Assembly (NCBI RefSeq): GCF_004349245.1
Contig: NZ_SMLC01000068.1
Coordinates: forward strand, 1 to 36,109
From: Actinomadura sp. 6K520
GTDB lineage: Bacteria > Actinomycetota > Actinomycetes > Streptosporangiales > Streptosporangiaceae
Direction of reading: 5' to 3'
DNA length: 36,109 nt
The position numbers and the translations under genes are program-made. The notes beneath the pieces are model-generated. The model was not told the DNA's origin, did no database searches, and worked only from the letters and a program-made list of their open reading frames with translations. Position 1 is the first letter of the stretch. Every line of letters starts with the position of its first letter. Below, piece after piece: positions 23,601 through 30,435 of the stretch.

Positions 23601-24267
23601 TCAGCCCGCCCCGTACGACCGGGCCGTCCAGGAGAAGCGCGCCAGGACCGCCGAACGGCAGCTCAACCAGCTCGGCAAGGTGAACCCGCTCGCCCTGGAG
23701 GAGTTCGCCGCGCTGGAGGAACGGCACGCGTTCCTCACCTCGCAGCTTGAGGACCTGAAGAAGACCCAGCGCGAGCTGCTCGGCCTCGTCAAGGAGGTGG
23801 ACGACCGCGTCCAGGAGGTCTTCGGCGCCGCCTACGACGACACCGCCCGCGAGTTCGAGCGCATCTTCGCCCGGCTGTTCCCCGGCGGGGAGGGCAGCCT
23901 GTCGCTGACCGAGCCCGACGACATGCTCGCGACCGGCGTCGAGGTCTCCGCCCGCCCGCCCGGCAAAAAGGTCAAGCGGCTGTCGCTGCTGTCGGGCGGC
24001 GAGCGCTCCCTGGTCGCGATCGCGTTCCTCGTCGCCGTCTTCAAAGCCCGCCCGTCGCCGTTCTACGTCCTGGACGAGGTCGAAGCCGCGCTGGACGACA
24101 CCAACACGCAGCGGCTCCTCACCGTCTTCGAGGAACTGCGCGAGGCGTCCCAGCTGATCGTGATCACCCACCAGAAGCGCACCATGGAGGGCGCCGACGC
24201 CCTCTACGGCGTCAGCATGCGCAACGACGGCGTCACCCAGGTCGTCAGCCAACGACTGAGGGCGTAG
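20611..24267 (+). CDS. smc: Chromosome partition protein SMC
   Basis: The product is 1218 residues. The N-terminal ATPase half has Walker A GPNGSGKSN near residue 31. Two long coiled coils rich in Ala/Glu/Arg flank a hinge at about 525-650 (GALDGVLGTVASLL, ETAIAAALGNAAEAI). The C-terminal half carries the ABC signature LLSGGERSL near residue 1127 and Walker B FYVLDEVEAALDD near 1151. SMC forms dimers with ScpA/ScpB that organise and segregate the chromosome. GTG 20611 is chosen because the family starts YLKNLTLRGFKSF; an upstream in-frame extension is low-complexity and unsupported. No scpA or scpB is nearby. Confidence 0.97.
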   Translation: MYLKNLTLRGFKSFASSTTLKFEPGITAVVGPNGSGKSNVVDALAWVMGEQGAKSLRGGKMEDVIFAGTANRAPLGRAEVVLTIDNTDGALPIDYTEVTISRLMFRSGSSEYAINGDPCRLLDIQELLSDSGIGREMHVIIGQGQLDRVLHSGPEGRRAVIEEAAGVLKHRKRKEKALRKLDAMQGNLTRVQDLTGELRRQLKPLGKQAEIARRAAVIQADLRDARLRLLADDLVTLRTRLEQEAADEAAIRERRTETERALNEAQERERVLEAEEAEQAPRLAQVQDTWFRLSALKERLRGVADLAAERHRNAAEAREEERRGRDPEDMEREAAEIREQEEMLRAALEEAQEGLSTAVEERSGAEEALAAEERRLQAAARAAADRREELARLRGRVEALRSKAAAGRSEIGRLTEARAEAEQRAESAQAEFEAFEAEVVADPELAAEHEAAQEALGTAKDAAESARAALDAPRRALKEARSAVGSARSADQAAQKKVAALQARIEALGLTLASAADGGETLLAAGADGALDGVLGTVASLLNVRPGYETAIAAALGNAAEAIAVGSLDTAEAALALLRSRDSGRAGLLVGGGAAVASGRLPGVDYAVDAVTVPDGVRPAIEHLLRDVAVVDDVPSAAALVRGEPSLRAVTRDGDLVGAHWAQGGAAGGAQSLLQMRATLDEATEDLAAAETAAGVAAGDLTASVEREQAAQTAVEAAESAANEAQSGVNQAQAELDRVRARLREFDAQAAREAQRAARLEADARAARGEAERLTKALDAANESLERDTEAAEELAMRLAESEEAAEVAEEAGHDTEAREELSARCQELRAAEMEARLTVRTAEERVQAIAGRADALERGAHREREERARAARRRARREEQAKVAKAVHRGARTALERIEHSLAAAVRRREAAEQAKAAREAELKVVRTQVRELSATLERLVNVVHGNEVARAEQRLRLEQYEQRALDEFGLEVESLVSEYGPDQPVPPDPDKGEDAQPAPYDRAVQEKRARTAERQLNQLGKVNPLALEEFAALEERHAFLTSQLEDLKKTQRELLGLVKEVDDRVQEVFGAAYDDTAREFERIFARLFPGGEGSLSLTEPDDMLATGVEVSARPPGKKVKRLSLLSGGERSLVAIAFLVAVFKARPSPFYVLDEVEAALDDTNTQRLLTVFEELREASQLIVITHQKRTMEGADALYGVSMRNDGVTQVVSQRLRA

Positions 24268-24291
24268 TTCATTGCATTGTTCATTGCATTG
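24268..24291 (+). repeat. Tandem duplication of a 12-mer after smc
   Basis: TTCATTGCATTG occurs twice in direct succession (24268-24279 and 24280-24291), beginning at the base after the smc stop codon. It is AT-rich against a very GC-rich background. Confidence 0.9.
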
Positions 24292-24339
24292 CCCTTGACG
24301 GTCAGGCGCCAGAGCGCCTTCCCTTCGGCGGGCACTGCG

Positions 24340-24429
24340 CGCGATCGCTGCATCGCTCCGGCTCGCCCAGGGGCTCGCTGCGCGATCAGGTTCCTCGCAG
24401 GCTCGGAACCAGCCTTCGGACGCGATCAC
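24340..24429 (+). repeat. Dispersed repeat, copy B (downstream of smc)
   Basis: The same three blocks as at 20071-20159 occur in the same order and orientation. The GGTTCC (24389-24394) and GGAACC (24405-24410) pair within it could form a hairpin that copy A lacks in this form. Confidence 0.8.
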
Positions 24430-24787
24430 AGGCGCTGGGGTCGTTGCGGGGTTGCGCCGGTGGCTGGGGCCGGTGCGCGTAAATTTCATATAGCCGCAAT
24501 ATCGGTCGACCCTTCTTTGGAGCGTTACAATACCCCACTGTTCGCATTTCAGACAGGGGTGTGATGGGGTGCTCGACTTTTCTTCCGGTCCAATAACTTC
24601 CTGATCACAGTGTATTTTCGCCGGTTGTCGGGTGGGGGCCTAGGCGGCATGCACTGACCGTGACTCCTTGGCGACGCTGGCGGGCTTGTGCGGGTCGGGA
24701 CCATCCACTACGCATATGCACCGTGGTTCTCCGGCTTCCCCACTGAGCGAACACCGTTCGGTACGGAGAATGCGGAAGGTGATGCGC

Positions 24788-25189
24788 ATGGACCCCCAGA
24801 AAATCCAGGAGAATTTCGCCCTGGTCGGCGCGAACGGCGTCGACGTCGCCGAGTATTTCTACGCCGATCTTTTCGCGCGCGAACCGGGGCTGAGGTCGAT
24901 GTTCCCGTCGGCGATGTCGAAGCAGCACGAGGTCCTGCTCGCCGCGCTCTCCCAGATCGTCTCGTCGGTCGACGACCCCGACGCGCTCGTCCCGTTCCTG
25001 CAGGACCTCGGCCGGCGGCACCACGGCTTCGGCGTCGCCGGTGACCACTACGCCCCGGTGGGCGCCAGCCTCCTGGCCACCCTCGCCCACTTCAGCGGCC
25101 CCGAGTGGAACGAGGACCTCGAACGCGACTGGACGGCCGCCTACGGCCTCGTCGCGAAGGTCATGACGGAGGCCGTGGCCGTCTCCTGA
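24788..25189 (+). CDS. Stand-alone globin related to flavohemoglobin
   Basis: The product is 133 residues and is a single globin domain. The B-helix Tyr lies in EYFYADLF, followed by LRSMFP and a likely proximal heme-ligand His in LGRRHHGFGV, then DHYAPVGASLLATL. It closely resembles the globin part of the next gene, which points to tandem duplication. Without a reductase domain it would bind or scavenge O2 or NO, or take electrons from another protein. ATG 24788 is chosen since GGAAGG lies eight bases upstream; ATG 24782 is the alternative. The next gene begins six bases after its stop. Confidence 0.88.
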   Translation: MDPQKIQENFALVGANGVDVAEYFYADLFAREPGLRSMFPSAMSKQHEVLLAALSQIVSSVDDPDALVPFLQDLGRRHHGFGVAGDHYAPVGASLLATLAHFSGPEWNEDLERDWTAAYGLVAKVMTEAVAVS

Positions 25190-25195
25190 TCCGAC

Positions 25196-26359
25196 ATGGA
25201 CGCCCAACGCCTGAAGGCCAGCTTCGACCAGGTCGCCGAGCAGGGGGACGCGGTCGCCCTGTTCTTCTACTCCGACCTCTTCGTCCGCAACCCCCATCTG
25301 CGCGACATGTTCCCGATCGGCATGCGCGGGCAGCGCGACAAGCTGCTGCGCGCCCTCGGGCACATCGTCTCCCGGGCGGACGACCTGCCCGCCCTCGTCC
25401 CGTTCCTCCAGCAGCTCGGCCGCGACCACCGCAGGTTCGGCATCGTCTCCGAGCACTACCCGCACGTCGGCGCCAGCCTCATCGCCACCCTGCGGCACTT
25501 CAGCGGCTCCGACTGGACCGACGACGTCGAGAGCGACTGGAACGCCGCCTACAGCCTCGTCGCCAAGGTCATGCTCGAAGCCGCCGACGAGGACGCGCTG
25601 AACAGCCCCGCCTGGTGGAACGGCCAGGTCATCGCGGTCGAGCGGCGCCGATTCGACATCTGCGTCCTGCGCGTCCAGCCGGACCGGCCGCTGCCCTACC
25701 GGCCCGGCCAGTCGGTCGCGCTGGAGGTGCCGTCCCGGCTGCGGCACTGGCGGTACTACTCGATGGCGAACGCCCCCCGCCCCGACCACACCGTGGACTT
25801 CCACGTCCGGCTCGTGGACGGCGGCCCGGTGAGCCCCGTCCTGGTGCGGGGCACCGAGCCCGGCGACCGGGTCCGGATGGGCGCCCCGGTCGGCACGCTC
25901 ACCCTCGACGAGTCGTCCGGCAGGGACGTCCTGCTCGTCGCGGGCAGCACCGGCCTGGCCCCGCTCAAGGCGATCCTGGAGCAGATCTCGCGCCGCTCCG
26001 ACCCGCCGCGCGTGCACCTGTTCTTCGGTGCCCGCACCAGGGACGGCCTGTACGACCTGGAGGACCTGACCAAACTGGCCGGCGAGTTCCGCTGGCTCAC
26101 CGTCGTGCCCGCGGTGTCGGACGAGTCCGGCGGCCACGGCTTCACCACATTCCTCCAGTCCGGGGGCGGGGCGGGCGACGGTGACGTCGAGCACGGAAAC
26201 CTGTCCGACATCGTGGCCGGGCACGGCCCCTGGGACGGCCGCGACGCCTACGTGTGCGGGCCGTCCGCGATGGTCGGGCACACGGTCGAACAGCTGGTGC
26301 GGCTCGGCGTGCCGCGGGACCGCATCCGGCTGGAAACCTTCGCAGAGGCACAGAGGTGA
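25196..26359 (+). CDS. Flavohemoglobin (nitric oxide dioxygenase)
   Basis: The product is 387 residues. The globin domain (1-135) has B-helix Tyr in FFYSDLF and the proximal His in LGRDHRRFGIVSEHYPHVG. The FAD-binding domain (about 140-240) has RYYSMANAP. The NAD(P)H-binding domain (about 240-387) has GSTGLAPLKAILEQ and YVCGPSAM. These proteins oxidise NO to nitrate with O2 and NAD(P)H. No SD is seen close to ATG 25196, which follows the globin stop by six bases, so translation may be coupled. Its stop overlaps the GTG of the DivIVA-domain gene. The NsrR-type operator often found with such genes was not recognised. Confidence 0.93.
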   Translation: MDAQRLKASFDQVAEQGDAVALFFYSDLFVRNPHLRDMFPIGMRGQRDKLLRALGHIVSRADDLPALVPFLQQLGRDHRRFGIVSEHYPHVGASLIATLRHFSGSDWTDDVESDWNAAYSLVAKVMLEAADEDALNSPAWWNGQVIAVERRRFDICVLRVQPDRPLPYRPGQSVALEVPSRLRHWRYYSMANAPRPDHTVDFHVRLVDGGPVSPVLVRGTEPGDRVRMGAPVGTLTLDESSGRDVLLVAGSTGLAPLKAILEQISRRSDPPRVHLFFGARTRDGLYDLEDLTKLAGEFRWLTVVPAVSDESGGHGFTTFLQSGGGAGDGDVEHGNLSDIVAGHGPWDGRDAYVCGPSAMVGHTVEQLVRLGVPRDRIRLETFAEAQR

Positions 26360-27015
26360 GCGCGTTGAACTCCCCGAACCTTCCCGTCGTCTCCGAGGGC
26401 GCGCGGCTGACCCCGGGCGAACTGCGGTCGGTGGTCTTCGCCCGGGCCGCCCTCGGCCGCCGCGGATACGACGAGGAACAGGTCCGCAACTTCCTGGCCT
26501 ACGTCGAGCGGCAACTCGTCCAGATCTTCACCGAGAAGACGGCCCTCGCCGAGGAGGTCAACAGGCTGCGCGCCCAGGCGGCCAAGGGCGGCCCCGGCGT
26601 CATGGCGCCCGAGGACGCCCACTTCCAGGCCGTCCGGATCCTGTCGCAGGCCCAGCAGACCGCCGACCTGTACGTGGCGGACGCCGAGCGCTACACCCGC
26701 GAAGTGGCCCACGAGGCCAGGCTGCAGCGGGAGGCGATCCTGTCCGACGCCAAGGGCCGCGCCGAGCACATGCTGGAGGACGCCCACCGCAAGGCCGCCG
26801 CGGTGGCGGACGCCGCCGTCCGGGAACAGGCACCGCCGCCCGCCGAACCGGACGACCAGCGCCGCGCGATGGAACGCGAGATCGCCTACCTGCGCACCTA
26901 CAGCGACGTCTACCGCACCCACCTACGCTCCTACCTGGAGGCCCTCCTGCGCAACGTCGACGAGTGGGAGAACGCGGACCGCGTTTCAACCCCCGTCCCC
27001 TGGCCAACACCATGA
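26356..27015 (+). CDS. DivIVA-domain coiled-coil protein
   Basis: The product is 219 residues. After a short N-terminal tail, residues about 15-70 match the DivIVA N-terminal domain (LTPGELRSVVFARAALGRRGYDEEQVRNFLAYVERQL), which binds curved membranes and nucleates polar growth in actinobacteria. A long charged helical region follows (about 80-150), then a Pro-rich linker and a second helix (170-205). It is shorter than Wag31/DivIVA and is probably a paralogue. The GTG overlaps the flavohemoglobin stop (GTGA), so it should be co-translated with it. A link between NO detoxification and the cell pole is an inference from position only. Confidence 0.87.
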   Translation: MSALNSPNLPVVSEGARLTPGELRSVVFARAALGRRGYDEEQVRNFLAYVERQLVQIFTEKTALAEEVNRLRAQAAKGGPGVMAPEDAHFQAVRILSQAQQTADLYVADAERYTREVAHEARLQREAILSDAKGRAEHMLEDAHRKAAAVADAAVREQAPPPAEPDDQRRAMEREIAYLRTYSDVYRTHLRSYLEALLRNVDEWENADRVSTPVPWPTP

Positions 27016-27065
27016 CGAGCAACCCGCCAACGCCCCGGTCCTAGCCGCAATCGCCATCCCACTCG

Positions 27066-27112
27066 GACCGCATCGGTGTGAGGTTCGACCGCATCGGAAC
27101 GGGTTCTATGGT
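27066..27112 (+). promoter_or_regulatory. Putative ftsY promoter with two direct repeats
   Basis: A -35 TTCGAC (27084-27089) and a -10 TATGGT (27107-27112) are 17 bases apart. The 11-mer GACCGCATCGG occurs at 27066-27076 and again at 27087-27097, exactly 21 bases (two helical turns) apart, the second copy overlapping the -35. This looks like an operator with two half-sites on one DNA face; the regulator is unknown. Confidence 0.45.
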
Positions 27113-27164
27113 TTTGGCCGGGTCAACTCCTTGTTCTCTTGGAGACGACCTCAGCCGGGACCAC

Positions 27165-27211
27165 GGGTCGTGCGGCCGGAGGTCGCTCTGCGACCGGAGG
27201 CCGCACGACCC
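27165..27211. terminator. Large perfect-arm hairpin (possible terminator)
   Basis: GGGTCGTGCGGCC (27165-27177) pairs with 27199-27211. After a small GGA/GGA internal loop, GGTCGC (27181-27186) pairs with GCGACC (27190-27195) around TCT. In total 19 base pairs form. It may terminate the globin-flavohemoglobin-divIVA transcript or be a dispersed palindromic element. No U tract follows. Confidence 0.55.
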
Positions 27212-27272
27212 GCCGCACGGCGAGCCGTTTCACGAGACGCGGAGCGGATCGGGAAACGGTTCGCCGTCCGTA

Positions 27273-27381
27273 ACGGGGGTTCCAGGGGGTCGCCCCCTGG
27301 GCTGGCACCGTGCGAGACGGGGGTTCCAGGGGGTCGCCCCCCTGGGCTAGCAACGGGGGTTCCAGGGGGTCGCCCGCCTGG
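27273..27381. repeat. Three copies of a GC-rich hairpin repeat
   Basis: ACGGGGGTTCCAGGGGGTCG begins at 27273, 27317 and 27353 and is followed in each case by a C-rich arm (CCCCCTGG in copy 1, CCCCCCTGG in copy 2, CCCGCCTGG in copy 3). Each unit can fold as CCAGGGGG-TCG-CCCCCTGG. Start-to-start distances are 44 and 36 bases, so they are interspersed rather than strictly tandem. Confidence 0.9.
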
Positions 27382-27410
27382 AAGACACACTCTGCAAAAC
27401 TGGGGGCGCT

Positions 27411-28565
27411 ATGGAATATCTGATCGTTATCGCCGCGCTGGCCGCCGTCGCTTTGATCGTCGGGGGCGTCGTGCTGCTGCGGCCCCGTCGTGGAAGGCCG
27501 CGTCCGCCCGCCGAACGTCCCGCTGAGCGGGCGGGCGGCGCGACCGTCGCCGAGGAAGAGGAGGCCGGCGCGCCCACGATCGAGCGGGCGCCGCCGACGG
27601 AGGTTCCGCCGCCGCGGCCCACGGTCGAGATCGAGAAGCCGCCGCCCGGCGCGGGCCGGCTGGTGCGGCTGCGCGCCCGGCTCGCCCGCTCCCAGAACAC
27701 GTTCGGCAAGACCCTTCTCGTGCTCCTGTCGCGCGAGACGCTCGACGAGGACGCCTGGGAGGAGATCGAGGACACCCTGATCACCGCGGACATGGGCGCG
27801 GCCGTCGCCCGGCAGATCACCGATGACCTGCGGACGCGGGTGCAGGTGCTCGGCACCCGCGAGGTGGGCGATGTCCGGGAACTGCTCAAGCAGGAGCTGG
27901 TCAAGCAGATCGGCCCGGACCTGGACCGGTCCCTGAAGACGGAGACGGCCGGGGACCGTCCCGCGGTCCTGCTGGTCGTCGGCGTCAACGGCACGGGGAA
28001 GACCACGACCTGCGGCAAGCTCGGCCGCGTCCTCGTCGGGGACGGCAAGACCGTGCTGCTGGGCGCGGCGGACACTTTCCGCGCCGCCGCGGCGGACCAG
28101 CTGGAGACCTGGGCGAGCCGGGTGGGGGCGCAGGTCGTCCGGAAGGAGGAGGGCGCCGACCCCGCGAGCGTCGCGTTCGACGCGGTCAAGCAGGGCATCG
28201 ACAGCAAGGTCAACGTGGTGATCGTCGACACCGCCGGGCGGCTGCACACCAAGACCGGGCTGATGGACGAGCTGGGCAAGGTCAAGCGCGTCGTGGAGAA
28301 GCAGGCCACGGTCGACGAGGTCCTGCTCGTCCTGGACGCCACGACCGGGCAGAACGGCATGCAGCAGGCCCGCGTGTTCGCCGAGGTCGTCAACGTCACC
28401 GGCGTGGTGCTGACCAAGCTGGACGGCACCGCGAAGGGCGGCATCGTCGTCCAGGTGCAGCGGGAGCTGGGCGTGCCGGTGAAGCTCGTCGGGCTCGGGG
28501 AGGGCCCCGACGATCTCGCGCCTTTCGAGCCGGAGGCGTTCGTGGACGCGATCCTGGGCGACTGA
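27411..28565 (+). CDS. ftsY: Signal recognition particle receptor FtsY
   Basis: The product is 384 residues. Actinobacterial FtsY begins with a transmembrane anchor, here residues 3-24, followed by an acidic, Pro-rich linker (25-80). The NG GTPase domain has G1 GVNGTGKTT near residue 190, DTFRAAAADQLE, G3 DTAGRLHTK near 273, G4 TKLDG near 336 and the final GEGPDDLAPFEPE. It receives ribosome-SRP complexes at the membrane and partners with Ffh, also in this window. ATG 27411 has only a weak GGGGG upstream. The start is chosen because it includes the membrane anchor. Confidence 0.95.
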   Translation: MEYLIVIAALAAVALIVGGVVLLRPRRGRPRPPAERPAERAGGATVAEEEEAGAPTIERAPPTEVPPPRPTVEIEKPPPGAGRLVRLRARLARSQNTFGKTLLVLLSRETLDEDAWEEIEDTLITADMGAAVARQITDDLRTRVQVLGTREVGDVRELLKQELVKQIGPDLDRSLKTETAGDRPAVLLVVGVNGTGKTTTCGKLGRVLVGDGKTVLLGAADTFRAAAADQLETWASRVGAQVVRKEEGADPASVAFDAVKQGIDSKVNVVIVDTAGRLHTKTGLMDELGKVKRVVEKQATVDEVLLVLDATTGQNGMQQARVFAEVVNVTGVVLTKLDGTAKGGIVVQVQRELGVPVKLVGLGEGPDDLAPFEPEAFVDAILGD

Positions 28566-28586
28566 CATTTGCCGAAAATGCGCTAT

Positions 28587-28666
28587 GTGAGGATTTAGAA
28601 ACACCGGCGAAACACGCCAAGGCCGGTTTTCACACCGCGGAAACGTAGGAGCCGATCGGGTGAAAC
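28587..28666 (+). promoter_or_regulatory. GlnR-like binding boxes upstream of amtB
   Basis: GTGAG (28587-28591), GAAAC (28598-28602) and GAAAC (28609-28613) are separated by exactly six bases each. TTCAC (28629-28633), GAAAC (28640-28644) and GAAAC (28662-28666) continue the 11- and 22-base phasing. The actinobacterial GlnR consensus is GTnAC-n6-GAAAC, so this fits nitrogen control of the amtB-glnK-glnD operon. The match in the GTnAC half-sites is imperfect. Confidence 0.6.
28603..28630 (+). terminator. Possible ftsY terminator
   Basis: ACCGGC (28603-28608) pairs with GCCGGT (28622-28627) and is followed by TTT. The stem is short, with a 13-base loop, and lies within the GlnR-like box region, so its role as a terminator is tentative. 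Confidence 0.35.
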
Positions 28667-28724
28667 GGCCGCGCCAGAGTCTCTGAGCAGTCATGTTCCC
28701 TGGCGAGGAGGGACCCTCTCAGAG

Positions 28725-30086
<1,362 letters not shown>

Positions 30087-30088
30087 GG

Positions 30089-30427
30089 ATGAAGCTCATC
30101 ACGGCGGTCATCAAGCCGTTCAAGCTGGACGAGGTCAAGAAGGCGCTGGAGACCTTCGGCGTCAAGGGCCTCACGGTCAGCGAGGCCAGCGGCTACGGCC
30201 GGCAGAAGGGCCACACCGAGGTGTACCGCGGTGCCGAGTACCAGGTCGACCTGGTGCCCAAGCTGCGGGTCGAGGTCCTCGTCGACTCCGCGGACGCCGA
30301 CGACATCATCGACGTGATCGTCAAGGCGGCCCGCACCGACAAGATCGGCGACGGCAAGGTCTGGGCCGTCCCCGTCGACACGGTCGTCCGGGTCCGCACC
30401 GGCGAGACCGGGCCGGAAGCCCTGTAG
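30089..30427 (+). CDS. glnK: PII nitrogen regulatory protein GlnK
   Basis: The product is 112 residues and matches PII proteins along its length. The T-loop GHTEVYRGAEYQVD contains Tyr 51, the modification site (adenylylated in actinobacteria, uridylylated in enterics). The B- and C-loop regions include KIGDGKVWAVPVDTVVRVRTGE. It senses ATP/ADP and 2-oxoglutarate and controls AmtB. ATG 30089 comes just after the amtB stop, and glnD, encoding the modifying enzyme, follows after eight bases. Confidence 0.97.
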   Translation: MKLITAVIKPFKLDEVKKALETFGVKGLTVSEASGYGRQKGHTEVYRGAEYQVDLVPKLRVEVLVDSADADDIIDVIVKAARTDKIGDGKVWAVPVDTVVRVRTGETGPEAL

Positions 30428-30435
30428 GCGTCCCG

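Larger units (their letters stand above)
24268..24787. other. 520-base non-coding region between smc and the globin gene
   Basis: No gene can be supported. In order it holds the tandem 12-mer (24268-24291), repeat copy B (24340-24429), and an AT-rich island (about 24480-24620). The island contains TACAAT (24527-24532), a good -10 without a clear -35. A weaker promoter candidate, TTGTGC (24686-24691) and TACGCA (24709-24714) with a 17-base spacer, lies closer to the globin start. No strong terminator was seen after smc. Confidence 0.55.
27113..27410. other. Long structured leader before ftsY
   Basis: Together with 27016-27112 this makes a 395-base stretch without a supportable gene. It holds a large hairpin (27165-27211) and three copies of a hairpin-forming repeat (27273-27381). 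It either forms a 5' leader of nearly 300 bases on ftsY, if the promoter at 27084-27112 is used, or separates the DivIVA unit from an unseen nearer ftsY promoter. Confidence 0.5.

Noticed and set aside
24277..24564. Open frame after smc
   Set aside because: It runs through the tandem 12-mer and repeat copy B. Its composition follows the repeat, and no start signal or domain is seen.
27273..27381. CRISPR-like array before ftsY
   Set aside because: There are only three units, the separations are short and unequal (13-15 bases between similar units), each unit is a GC-rich hairpin, and no cas genes are near.
27131..27526. Open frame across the ftsY leader repeats
   Set aside because: Its repeated residues are a translation of the DNA repeats, and it overlaps the well-supported ftsY start.
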